This document shows positions 1-7,644 of a stretch of 64,000 nucleotides of DNA, piece after piece (the stretch's first letter is position 1; every line of letters begins with the position of its first letter). The position numbers and the translations under genes were made by a program. The notes below the pieces were generated by a model that was not told the DNA's origin, searched no databases, and saw only the letters and a list, made by a program, of their open reading frames with translations. This DNA is from B10-G9 sp963712165 (lineage in GTDB: Bacteria; Chloroflexota; Anaerolineae; Anaerolineales; UBA11858): NCBI GenBank assembly GCA_963712165.1, contig CAVQGY010000002.1:992001-1056000 (forward strand), in the 5' to 3' direction.

Positions 1-194
1 TATATTTCTAGGAGATTATAAATTGGGAATCACCTTTAAAAACATTGATTGTCTGGTAGGGTTACTTATTGTACTGTATTCTAATTCAGGTATCTGTCTT
101 TATGGTAGGGTTATGTCAAGAAATGACAAAGCCTCTCTGGTTAGGAACTGATCCCGGTCCAGTTTGTGGGAAGAAAAGGGAGAGCGGGTGCCCG

Positions 195-1673
195 TCATGC
201 CCTGCTGCCAGGTGGCGTAGTGGTTGATTTTTCAGCAACGCGCTCAGCGACCGCGACCATCAGCGCCAGCGCACCCAGGAAGACAACCAGATAAAGAGCC
301 ACCAGAGCCAGGCTGGTGCCGTTGATCCAGGCCCCGTAAAGCAGGCCGGCTACCGTGCTGAACAGTGATACCCAGGCTACGTAGACCCAGGCCTTAAGGC
401 GACCGATGATCGAGGCAGTGATCAGGATGCTCTGCAGGCTGAGTTCCGGATCGGAGATCAGGTAAGCCAGCAAAGGGCCTCTGTGCATGCCCAGGTCGAG
501 AAACATTTGGGCGATGGGCACCTCTACCAGGGTAGGGAAGTACATGAAGACACCAAAGATCACGCCCACAAAATTGCCCAGAACCGTATTCTGGCCGGCG
601 ATAGCCTGGATCCATTCCGGTCTGATCAATTCCCGGATCATACCAACCACGAAGACGCCCCCGATCAGCAAGGGGAAGATCTGCTTGACAAAACGCCAGG
701 TCTCCCATAGGAAGTCGCGGGTTTCATCTTCAGTCATCTGTTTTGAGAGCATCCAGGTCAGGAGCAGGATCGAGATCAGGACCCCGAAGAATTTCCCTGT
801 AAACTGAAGAGTTGCTCCTCCAGTGTAGGGAGAGATTCCCAGGGCGGCGAAAAGCAAGGTCAGTCCCACCAAGCCGGTGGAGATCCAGGTCCAGGTATTA
901 AAACCATCATGGATCTTTTCCAAACCTTTCCAGGCTGTCAAACCGATCAGGAGCAGCAGGCCGATCAGGAGCGCGCCCTGGGCAGTGACCCCCTCTTCTC
1001 CCCGGGCGGCATCGAATGGAATCCAGCTTAATAAAGCATCTTGAAGGTTATGGACCCAGGCCCAGGAAAGATCGACCTGGAAGTAAGTAGTTTTCAGGAT
1101 ATCGATCTGGAATGTGCCAGCAATCAGGAGGACAACCAGAACCAGCAGGAAAATCAAGCTGGCCGGGCGCATGGAAGCCTGACCCGCGAATAGCAGATCG
1201 GTCTTTTTGTCATGTTCCTCGTCAGACTTGCGGAAGATCAGTGCCATAAGGATGCCCACGCCTATGCCAAAAGCTATCGAAAGCACCAACCGGGCAATTG
1301 CCAGATCCATACCGATCACCGCGCCGGTGTAGGTCAGGGCCAGGATATTGACGGCAGGGGCGACAAACAGGAAAGTGATGGCCGGTCCTAATCCTGCGCC
1401 CTTTTTATGAATGCCTGCAAAGAGTGGGATCACCGTGCAGGAGCAGACCGCCAGCAGGAAGCCGGCTGCAGCTGCTGCGGGATATGAGATGAATTTAGGT
1501 GTGTTTCGACCCAGATAACGGGTGATTATTTCCTTGGGAATCAGGGCGGTCATAGCGCCGGCAATATAAAATGCCGGCAGTAAACAAAGAAGAACATGGG
1601 CCGCCAGATAGGAGGCCAGATTACCAACACCGCTGAAGAAAAGTCCGGTAACGTATTGTAAAGCTGTGGACAT
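195..1673 (-). CDS. ArsP-like (DUF318) membrane permease
   Basis: A 492-residue polytopic membrane protein of the UPF0718/DUF318 permease family, which includes the organoarsenical exporter ArsP. Residues 77-80 read CSCT, followed by VIPLFAGI and a glycine-rich stretch; this Cys-rich helix signature is characteristic of the family. A second, degenerate half-repeat with FMYFPTLVEVPIA lies near residues 370-385, consistent with the internal duplication of such permeases. About ten to twelve hydrophobic segments are visible. It is the last gene of a leftward cluster behind a thiol-redox protein and an ArsR repressor, a common pairing for this permease. The substrate is inferred from context (arsenical or metalloid) and is not shown by the sequence. 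AAGGG precedes the ATG. Confidence 0.85.
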   Translation of the reverse strand: MSTALQYVTGLFFSGVGNLASYLAAHVLLCLLPAFYIAGAMTALIPKEIITRYLGRNTPKFISYPAAAAAGFLLAVCSCTVIPLFAGIHKKGAGLGPAITFLFVAPAVNILALTYTGAVIGMDLAIARLVLSIAFGIGVGILMALIFRKSDEEHDKKTDLLFAGQASMRPASLIFLLVLVVLLIAGTFQIDILKTTYFQVDLSWAWVHNLQDALLSWIPFDAARGEEGVTAQGALLIGLLLLIGLTAWKGLEKIHDGFNTWTWISTGLVGLTLLFAALGISPYTGGATLQFTGKFFGVLISILLLTWMLSKQMTEDETRDFLWETWRFVKQIFPLLIGGVFVVGMIRELIRPEWIQAIAGQNTVLGNFVGVIFGVFMYFPTLVEVPIAQMFLDLGMHRGPLLAYLISDPELSLQSILITASIIGRLKAWVYVAWVSLFSTVAGLLYGAWINGTSLALVALYLVVFLGALALMVAVAERVAEKSTTTPPGSRA

Positions 1674-1764
1674 GAAAGAACCCTTAGCCCTTGCAGATAG
1701 TTGAATTAATCGTGACTGAGAGACCCAGACGAAGCAGGATTATGTCCTGGCTGAATTCTGGAAA

Positions 1765-2010
1765 TCATTCCAATGCGCTGGTCAGGAAAGAAGTGATCTC
1801 TCCCTGAGAAGGGATCCTTCCGCTCGAAACGACCTTCTCGTTGATCACCAATCCTGGCGTGCTGATTACATCATATTCCAGGATTGATTGGTAGTCAGTG
1901 ACCTTTTCGACCTTTGCCTCTATCCCCAGAGTATCAACCGCTTTTTTTGTTTCCGCTTCAAGCTTCTTGCAGTTTGGGCACCCTGTCCCCAGGATTTTTA
2001 CCTCTAACAT
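1765..2010 (-). CDS. Thioredoxin-like small redox disulfide protein
   Basis: A small (about 81 aa) thioredoxin-fold protein of the MTH895/TM0996 'redox-active disulfide protein 2' family. The active site is CPNC in the context GTGCPNCKK near the N terminus; a cis-Pro-like STPG lies near residue 55. I place the start at the second of two adjacent ATGs because GGAGAG sits four bases upstream of it; the frame stays open to 2037. It lies between an ArsR regulator and an ArsP-like permease on the same strand. Proteins of this family often accompany that permease, presumably supplying thiol redox chemistry for a metalloid substrate (inference). Confidence 0.85.
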   Translation of the reverse strand: MLEVKILGTGCPNCKKLEAETKKAVDTLGIEAKVEKVTDYQSILEYDVISTPGLVINEKVVSSGRIPSQGEITSFLTSALE

Positions 2011-2043
2011 CATTCTCTCCTTATTGATATACTGCAAACCGCC

Positions 2044-2403
2044 TTATTGACATTTGGGACATTCGCAGTGTGGAAGCTTTGTTGGTTCTGTTAGATCCGG
2101 AAGGTTTTCTGTCGAAATGCCCAGGATATCGGCTGAGTATTGGATCAGGTCAAACAGGCGTTCATCAGATACCTGATAGTAGATGTACTTGCCCTCCCGT
2201 CTGGTGTCCAGGATCCCGGCATCCCTCAATACCATTAGGTGCTGAGAGATATAGGCCTGGCGCTTCTTCAACCTGGCTTCCAGATGGCAGACGCAGGCTT
2301 CGCTGTAACCGATGCTGAACAGGAGCTGGATCCTGAACGGGGATCCAAGCACCTTCAGGTATTCAGCGATGGATTTCTCCGAGTTACTCGATTTCATATT
2401 CAT
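2044..2403 (-). CDS. ArsR-family metalloregulator
   Basis: An ArsR/SmtB winged-helix repressor of about 119 residues. The text ACVCHLEARL near the middle matches the helix-3 metal-binding signature (CVCxL) of arsenic-type ArsR proteins. It is followed by the recognition region (KKRQAYISQHLMVLRDAGIL) and a wing (RREGKYIYYQV). The C terminus has an additional Cys-rich tail (HCECPKC), which could supply extra metal ligands. The frame extends to a TTG at 2442, but that TTG is part of a -35 box. The ATGs at 2403 and 2397 lie inside the operator, so the message is probably nearly leaderless. It should repress its own cluster and release DNA on binding As(III)-like ions (family knowledge). Confidence 0.88.
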   Translation of the reverse strand: MNMKSSNSEKSIAEYLKVLGSPFRIQLLFSIGYSEACVCHLEARLKKRQAYISQHLMVLRDAGILDTRREGKYIYYQVSDERLFDLIQYSADILGISTENLPDLTEPTKLPHCECPKCQ

Positions 2404-2442
2404 ATATGTGAATATATTACTCCTGATAGAATTGGGCGTCAA
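2396..2442 (-). promoter_or_regulatory. arsR promoter with ArsR-type operator
   Basis: Reading leftwards: TTGACG (2442-2437), a 17-base spacer, and TAATAT (2419-2414). An inverted repeat ATATTCA-N6-TGAATAT occupies 2396-2415, overlapping the -10 box, the expected transcription start and the first ATG. The same half-sites with the same 6-base spacing recur at 3590-3609 in front of the radical SAM gene. Confidence 0.75.
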
Positions 2443-2470
2443 GTGTTTTTTCAGTGGATTGTCGCTTTGG

Positions 2471-3547
2471 TTAAGGGCAGCAGATCAGGCCACCCGCCCA
2501 CAGACAACCGCCGCAGGTGGGATGTTCAAAACCCATGCAATCCTGCAAGTTGTCATCTGAAAACCAGCAATCACGGCAGCCCAGGCAGGGAGAAAAATCA
2601 TTGTTCAGAAGCCTCTCTCGCAGATGAGAATAATCTTTGTCTTCCCAGATCTCACTGATTGAACGATCCAGGATGTTACCAAGAGTATGGGAAATTTGTT
2701 TGTGTTCCCAGCTTTCAATATGGATAGTGCGATCATAGAGCAGGGGCAGGCAGGGACTAGTTTCTCCATCCCATCTCAAGACAAGATCACCCCGTTCAGC
2801 AAAGGGGCATTTTATCTTGGAATCGGTCCAAGGCCCTTCAATGGTTGCCCCGGGTATTTTTGCTGACAGAATTTCAAGTTTCTTAAATAAATCTGTTTGG
2901 TCGGCGCGCCAGGATCCTGGTTGGTGAAGGCCCTCTAATGAGTAGGGCACTTCATCTACCAGGTTAGCCGAATAGGCTTCCAGGTTGGTGATAAAAAACG
3001 AGCTGAATCCCAGCACCTGTCCCCGTTCCACCAGGTCAAGTATTTCTGGTTGATTATTTTTGGTTATGGTCAGGGCCAATCCCGGTTCCAGAACATCCAA
3101 CTTTCCATTCCCGGAAGATTGGATTTCAGCCAGGTTCTCCAAAACACCGGCCTGATTATCTCCAGGTCGGGATTCAAGTATAGCGTCCTGGTGCGAGCTG
3201 TCAACCGATAACCATAACTTATGGAGGCCTGCATCGACCAGGTTTTCGATAAGCTGCGCTGTTAATAATGTGCCATTGGTGATAAGGGAAATTCGGGATC
3301 CGATAGCGGCTGTCCGCTTGATCATATCCAGTATCTTCGGATGGCTGAGGGGCTCACCGTAACCCCCAAAAAAGACTTCAGGTGGGGATGACAACTCATC
3401 TAGATCATCCACAAACTTTGAAAACACAGCTTCGGACATATGTCCCGGGATCTCGCCCCAAGACTGTCTGAGACATATACTGCAGGCCAGATTGCATTGA
3501 TTCGTTGTCTCGATGATAACGCGATGAAGCTTTTCTCGTTGGGCCAT
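2471..3547 (-). CDS. Radical SAM/SPASM protein (possible tungsten-enzyme maturase)
   Basis: A radical SAM protein of about 358 aa. The [4Fe-4S]-SAM motif CNLACSIC (CxxxCxxC) is at residues 18-25 when counted from the chosen start. The C-terminal third is a cysteine-rich SPASM-like region (CPFAERG, CLGCRDCW, CGGCLWAGGLICCP at the very end) that should bind auxiliary Fe-S clusters. The ending CGGCLWA...CP resembles radical SAM maturases linked to tungsten-containing aldehyde oxidoreductases; that is a recollection of family features, and no such oxidoreductase lies in the window. Start: ATG at 3547 with AGGAGG 12 bases upstream. The frame continues to 3601, inside the operator. It is first in the ArsR-controlled cluster, 28 bases before the arsR -35 box. 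Confidence 0.82.
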   Translation of the reverse strand: MAQREKLHRVIIETTNQCNLACSICLRQSWGEIPGHMSEAVFSKFVDDLDELSSPPEVFFGGYGEPLSHPKILDMIKRTAAIGSRISLITNGTLLTAQLIENLVDAGLHKLWLSVDSSHQDAILESRPGDNQAGVLENLAEIQSSGNGKLDVLEPGLALTITKNNQPEILDLVERGQVLGFSSFFITNLEAYSANLVDEVPYSLEGLHQPGSWRADQTDLFKKLEILSAKIPGATIEGPWTDSKIKCPFAERGDLVLRWDGETSPCLPLLYDRTIHIESWEHKQISHTLGNILDRSISEIWEDKDYSHLRERLLNNDFSPCLGCRDCWFSDDNLQDCMGFEHPTCGGCLWAGGLICCP

Positions 3548-3589
3548 ACGCAAAATGGGGCCTCCTGGCAACCCGCCGGGATGACAAAC

Positions 3590-3613
3590 ATATTCATTCA
3601 AATGAATATTTTA
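3590..3613 (-). promoter_or_regulatory. ArsR-type operator and -10 box before radical SAM gene
   Basis: A perfect inverted repeat with arms ATATTCATT (3590-3598) and AATGAATAT (3601-3609), i.e. ATATTCA-N6-TGAATAT, identical in half-sites and spacing to the arsR operator. A leftward -10 candidate TAAAAT (3613-3608) overlaps its edge. No convincing -35 box was seen. Confidence 0.6.
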
Positions 3614-3681
3614 TCACGATGAACTTGCCAGGGTAGGTTCTCCCTTCAGCTGCGGGGTAGTTTCCGATGACAAGCTGAGGG

Positions 3682-4482
3682 CTAATGAGAAGGCGGCGGA
3701 GAAGAATAGGCACGAATATCATCTATGTAGACAGCAGCATTTTCAATAGTTCCATATGCAGTAACAAAGACATGAAACGATACCGCTTCAGCGGGGATCA
3801 AAATGGTCCCGGCCAGCCGAGTCCAGGGTTGATTGCCATCCAGGGTTGGCAGATCGAAATACCCGACCTGCCCTGTTCTGCAACCCGGTTCAGTCAGAAA
3901 TATGCCATTGAGAGAAACTTTGGTAATCTCTGGATCAGTACGAAAATAGGCTTCAAGGGTCATGAAGAATTGGCCTTCAAAATCTGGCCAATTTTGCATG
4001 ACGTTATTTAACTCAATGCATTGACCTGCATTTCCCTGAAAATCGAGAAAACCAGTTGCGGTAGTTGTCACCAAACGCGCAGCGCCTGGCCCGGTATGGT
4101 ATTCGGTAGCAGTGTGTCTGAGATCCCCATAGGATTGCTCCCAGCCCAGCAGGCCAGTGTCAAAGCCGCTGTTCAGTACCAGTTGAGGTCCGATCAGCGT
4201 AGGTGAGGGGCTGAGCGTAGGACTGGGAGCAGCAGTGTGTGTTACATTGGGCAATGAAGTTGACACCGTCAAACCAGTTGGGATAAGTGAGAGAGGGGGG
4301 TTTGGGGTGTGCGATGCGCTGAGGAAGCCAGATGGGATATCAGAGGGAGTCCAGGTGACCGGCAGCTGAGGCGTTCTTGTTTGGACTTGGCAAGCAGAGA
4401 TGCCAAAGGAGATCAAGATCGCCCAGCACATAACCAGGCGAATGAATCTTAGTTTAATTGCGGGTTTGTACACAGTACTCAT
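3682..4482 (-). CDS. Lipoprotein with carbohydrate-binding-like domain
   Basis: A 266-residue predicted lipoprotein. A basic N terminus and hydrophobic segment end in the lipobox GISAC with Cys31. A Pro/Thr/Ser-rich linker (about residues 33-95) follows, then a beta-rich domain opening with LNSGFDTGLLGWEQ, the N-x-G-F-x-x-G-x-x-x-W pattern typical of CBM4/9/22-like jelly rolls. The domain continues to the end with PWTRLAGTI and YIDDIRAY, also usual in such folds. It is probably surface-anchored and binds a polysaccharide or glycan. It lies upstream of nothing on its strand except the radical SAM cluster and 96 bp downstream of the next lipoprotein gene. The ligand is unknown. Confidence 0.7.
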   Translation of the reverse strand: MSTVYKPAIKLRFIRLVMCWAILISFGISACQVQTRTPQLPVTWTPSDIPSGFLSASHTPNPPLSLIPTGLTVSTSLPNVTHTAAPSPTLSPSPTLIGPQLVLNSGFDTGLLGWEQSYGDLRHTATEYHTGPGAARLVTTTATGFLDFQGNAGQCIELNNVMQNWPDFEGQFFMTLEAYFRTDPEITKVSLNGIFLTEPGCRTGQVGYFDLPTLDGNQPWTRLAGTILIPAEAVSFHVFVTAYGTIENAAVYIDDIRAYSSPPPSH

Positions 4483-4578
4483 CAGATTTATCCCTAATAG
4501 GCTTCAGTCGGGAGAATAATGTAGGGGAGTGATCCCAAGAGTAATTTTTGCGGATGATCAGGGAGCAATCATTACCTA

Positions 4579-6192
4579 TTATTCCCCGGGAATGACCTCG
4601 ATAAAGATCGGGGTTTGCCGCAGCGTTATCTGAAGAATACCCTCAGAGGTGCCCAGTTCATAACTTTCAGCTTCCTCTTGCCCGATCTCGGTCGGCGTCA
4701 GGGAGATCCGGGCTGCATCCCCGTCAAATGGCAGATCGATGGTTAGATCAGGTGCATTTTCACCCGGGAAAAATAACTCCCCTGTGTCATACCATAATAC
4801 CCAAAGCGGACCAGATGGGCTGGCGAACTTATAAGCCCAGATATTCTCACCAAGATCAAGTTTTTCAACAGAAGAAAATCCGCTGATCTTCTGGTTGGCC
4901 AGCTTGAGCGCGTAGAATGAAGGTCGGGGAGGACCAGTGGCGGTCCGATAAGGCGGTAATCCTTCCCCGGATTGCTGTTGAGTCACCCTGGTTTCCATCA
5001 TGCCCATGAACATCGAAGCGCCAACCAGAGGGACGCTGGCAGCATCCATCGCCGGAAAATTGGTCTTCCAATCCTCCAGGTTGCCAATATTGATCCCCAT
5101 CAAGCCTTCTCCGGCTGAGACAACGATCTTCTTGACCAGTCCCTCTGCCATCAATCCATATAGCCAGGCTTTGGCTTGATCATGGCCGTCAACCTTGGGA
5201 TTGGCAACCAGTTTTAATGTCTCGATGACCTGATCCAGGTTCTCTTCTGTTCCGGGCCAGGCCGGGCGACCACCATATCCTACCAGAGCAGACATACTGA
5301 AGGCATCCCCGACCCAGATCGGCTTAGGATCGCAGCCATTGAGCTCAAGCTGCTCTCGCAGCCAGGCGGTTGTGGGTATGATCTCTATATAATCACCCAG
5401 GCTGTGGAAGTCGATGATATCGTAATATTCACAGGCAGCCAGGATCTTCTGGATCTCCTCTACGCTTTTCCGGATCCCTTTCTGGGGTGTGGTCAGCCGG
5501 CGTTCCAGTTCAACCGGGTCGGGATCTCCATCGAAAACATCCACCATCAGGATGGCATTGATCATCACCTCGGCCTCGGGATCCGCCTCATGGATAGCGG
5601 GATAAGCCAATTCGGCCAGTTGGATATAATCCGCTGCATCGGACGGCCAGTAGCCGGTGAATTCCCGCTCCAGGCCATAGTGATGGACCGGATAGAGCAG
5701 GCCCGGGACATCATCAACCCCATCGCCATCATACCGTTCTACAAAGGCTTTGATATAAGCCACATAATCTTCTTTGAACTCATCTTTTGGGAGAGTGTTG
5801 CCGGTGTTGACCAGGGATGGAGGAGAGGTCGAAGCCCAGGATGATTCGGCGGAGATGAGCAGCTGGATGCCCTTGAACCCGGCCTGCTGGTACTCGATCA
5901 CCAGGTCATCCAGGGGTTTCCAGTTATAGACACCTTGTTCGGGTTCGAGGAACTTCCACAACCCGAATATCCCCTGCGGTTTTGCATAGACCAATCCAAT
6001 CGGTGTATATGCTTCTCCCAGCCCCGGGATTGCATATTCCAGGGCGATGGTGAATCCAGGATTGGCATCCTCTTGAGATATATCTGATATAGGAAGGGCA
6101 GGTTCAGGCGTTGAAGTGCTGGCTGAAGGTGTCTGGGAACAGGCCAAAATAACCAGGATCAGACAGGAAATAGAAAGAATATACCTTTTCAT
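4579..6192 (-). CDS. Lipoprotein with glycoside hydrolase-like TIM barrel
   Basis: A 537-residue lipoprotein. The signal peptide ends in LVILAC (Cys18), followed by a short Thr/Ser/Pro linker. The mature part reads like a clan-A glycosidase barrel: FGLWKFLEPEQGVYNWKPLDDLV near residues 75-95 is the 'F..W..iEP..G.ynW..lD' strand typical of GH42/GH5/GH39-like enzymes. Later segments include YDIIDFHSLGDY and IWVGDAF. The C-terminal part (about 440-537) is beta-rich. I could not assign the acid/base and nucleophile glutamates with confidence, and the substrate is unknown. It may form a pair with the CBM-like lipoprotein downstream. Confidence 0.65.
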   Translation of the reverse strand: MKRYILSISCLILVILACSQTPSASTSTPEPALPISDISQEDANPGFTIALEYAIPGLGEAYTPIGLVYAKPQGIFGLWKFLEPEQGVYNWKPLDDLVIEYQQAGFKGIQLLISAESSWASTSPPSLVNTGNTLPKDEFKEDYVAYIKAFVERYDGDGVDDVPGLLYPVHHYGLEREFTGYWPSDAADYIQLAELAYPAIHEADPEAEVMINAILMVDVFDGDPDPVELERRLTTPQKGIRKSVEEIQKILAACEYYDIIDFHSLGDYIEIIPTTAWLREQLELNGCDPKPIWVGDAFSMSALVGYGGRPAWPGTEENLDQVIETLKLVANPKVDGHDQAKAWLYGLMAEGLVKKIVVSAGEGLMGINIGNLEDWKTNFPAMDAASVPLVGASMFMGMMETRVTQQQSGEGLPPYRTATGPPRPSFYALKLANQKISGFSSVEKLDLGENIWAYKFASPSGPLWVLWYDTGELFFPGENAPDLTIDLPFDGDAARISLTPTEIGQEEAESYELGTSEGILQITLRQTPIFIEVIPGE

Positions 6193-6361
6193 TCGATTCC
6201 ATCCTTCTTGATTATTGGGATAGGGTCAATGGAGATGTGATGGATTCCTTTGGAACAGGAAAAAAGACTTGATTATCAGTGTCCTGGTTAAGTGTAACAT
6301 AGGCGAGGGTAGGTTTTGAGCCGCGAATCCTGCTGATCGATATTCTAGGGAAGGGATATAA

Positions 6362-7612
6362 CTAATCTGTCTCGACTGCTAGAAAGTCCTCAGGCATTTT
6401 ATGGGTTCTCTGCAAGAGTGCGGCAGCCAGGATCCCGGAGATGACATAGATCCCTGCACTGACATAGATGGTTGTTGAGATGCCGATAGTATCACCAAAT
6501 CCACTGGCAAAACCCATGCCTGCCAACATCAGGATTGCGCTGAGTGTCTCAAGGACACCAAAAACCCGTCCGCGATAGGCATCCGGCGCATTACTTTGGA
6601 TCCATGTGCGGCAGCTTAAGAGCCAGGCCATGATTGGCACACTGAGTAGGACCAATATCAGCAATGATAAGGCAAATACCGGCCACAGTGCCATCGCTGC
6701 CACTCCTATGCCGGTACCAATCAAGCCAAAGCTGATCAAATGTTTTGGCTTGAATTTGTTCCCTACTGCACCAATGATGATCCCACCCAGAATACCAGCT
6801 ACCCCGCGAACTGTAAGGGCGATGCCAAACTCAGCCGATCCTACACCAACCACATCCTGGAAGAAGGCCACGTACATTACAGTGAGGATACTGTCAGCCA
6901 GAAATGCGATCCCGATCACCAGGAATATACTGGAGAGAGGTTTTGATTTTAAAACAAAGCTTATCCCGTTAGTGAGTTCACTCCAGAAATCAGTGAAGGA
7001 ACGGCTTGCAGACGCCTTGGTCCCTTCAGATACACTAGGCTGGCTGGTTTTGATATGGATAAAAAACATCAATAAGGCTGCCACCAGGTAGGTAATAATA
7101 TCCATCAGGATCACTGCATTCAATCCCACCGAGGATAATAGGAATCCGCCCAATGCGGGACCGATCAATCTCGCGCTGTTCTCACCCAATGAATCCAGTG
7201 AATTTGCGCTGAGAAGCTGATCTTCCCTGACAAGCGTTGGCAAGAGGGCATTATTTGCCGGTCCGAAGAACTGACTGGCTGTTGATTCAAGGAATGCGGC
7301 GAGATATACCAGCCAAATCATATCGGCTGAGCGTACACCCAGGAGTATCACAAGCACAACCCCCCGGAAAAGACTTGAGCCTATCATCGTCCAGCGATGA
7401 TCCCAGCGGTCGACAAATACACCAGCTACCGTTCCGAAAACCAGGGGCGGAATGACCTGGATCATGAACATGACCCCTGTGGCAAGGACAGAGCCAGTCA
7501 GTTTGTAAATGAAGAAAGGCAGGGCGGCGAATAAAGCCCAATCTCCCAACATCGAGATCAATTGCGCGAACCACAATAAGGTATAGTTCCTATTCTTTGC
7601 CAGAGCAAACAT
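6362..7612 (-). CDS. MFS transporter, drug-exporter type
   Basis: A 416-residue major facilitator superfamily protein with about twelve hydrophobic segments. The N-terminal NYTLLWFAQLISMLGDWALF and the loop GVFVDRWDHR (loop 2-3 motif G-x-x-x-D-R) place it with the MFS_3/EntS-like exporters, which include macrolide efflux proteins. A second half-repeat loop GAVGNKFKPKHL is seen near residue 285. Transport direction is probably outward by proton antiport, from family knowledge. The substrate cannot be read from the sequence. It follows the serine hydrolase lipoprotein gene by 32 bp on the same strand, so co-transcription is plausible. Confidence 0.85.
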   Translation of the reverse strand: MFALAKNRNYTLLWFAQLISMLGDWALFAALPFFIYKLTGSVLATGVMFMIQVIPPLVFGTVAGVFVDRWDHRWTMIGSSLFRGVVLVILLGVRSADMIWLVYLAAFLESTASQFFGPANNALLPTLVREDQLLSANSLDSLGENSARLIGPALGGFLLSSVGLNAVILMDIITYLVAALLMFFIHIKTSQPSVSEGTKASASRSFTDFWSELTNGISFVLKSKPLSSIFLVIGIAFLADSILTVMYVAFFQDVVGVGSAEFGIALTVRGVAGILGGIIIGAVGNKFKPKHLISFGLIGTGIGVAAMALWPVFALSLLILVLLSVPIMAWLLSCRTWIQSNAPDAYRGRVFGVLETLSAILMLAGMGFASGFGDTIGISTTIYVSAGIYVISGILAAALLQRTHKMPEDFLAVETD

Positions 7613-7644
7613 GTATTTCGCCTTTTTTTAAGCTGCCTCTAAGT

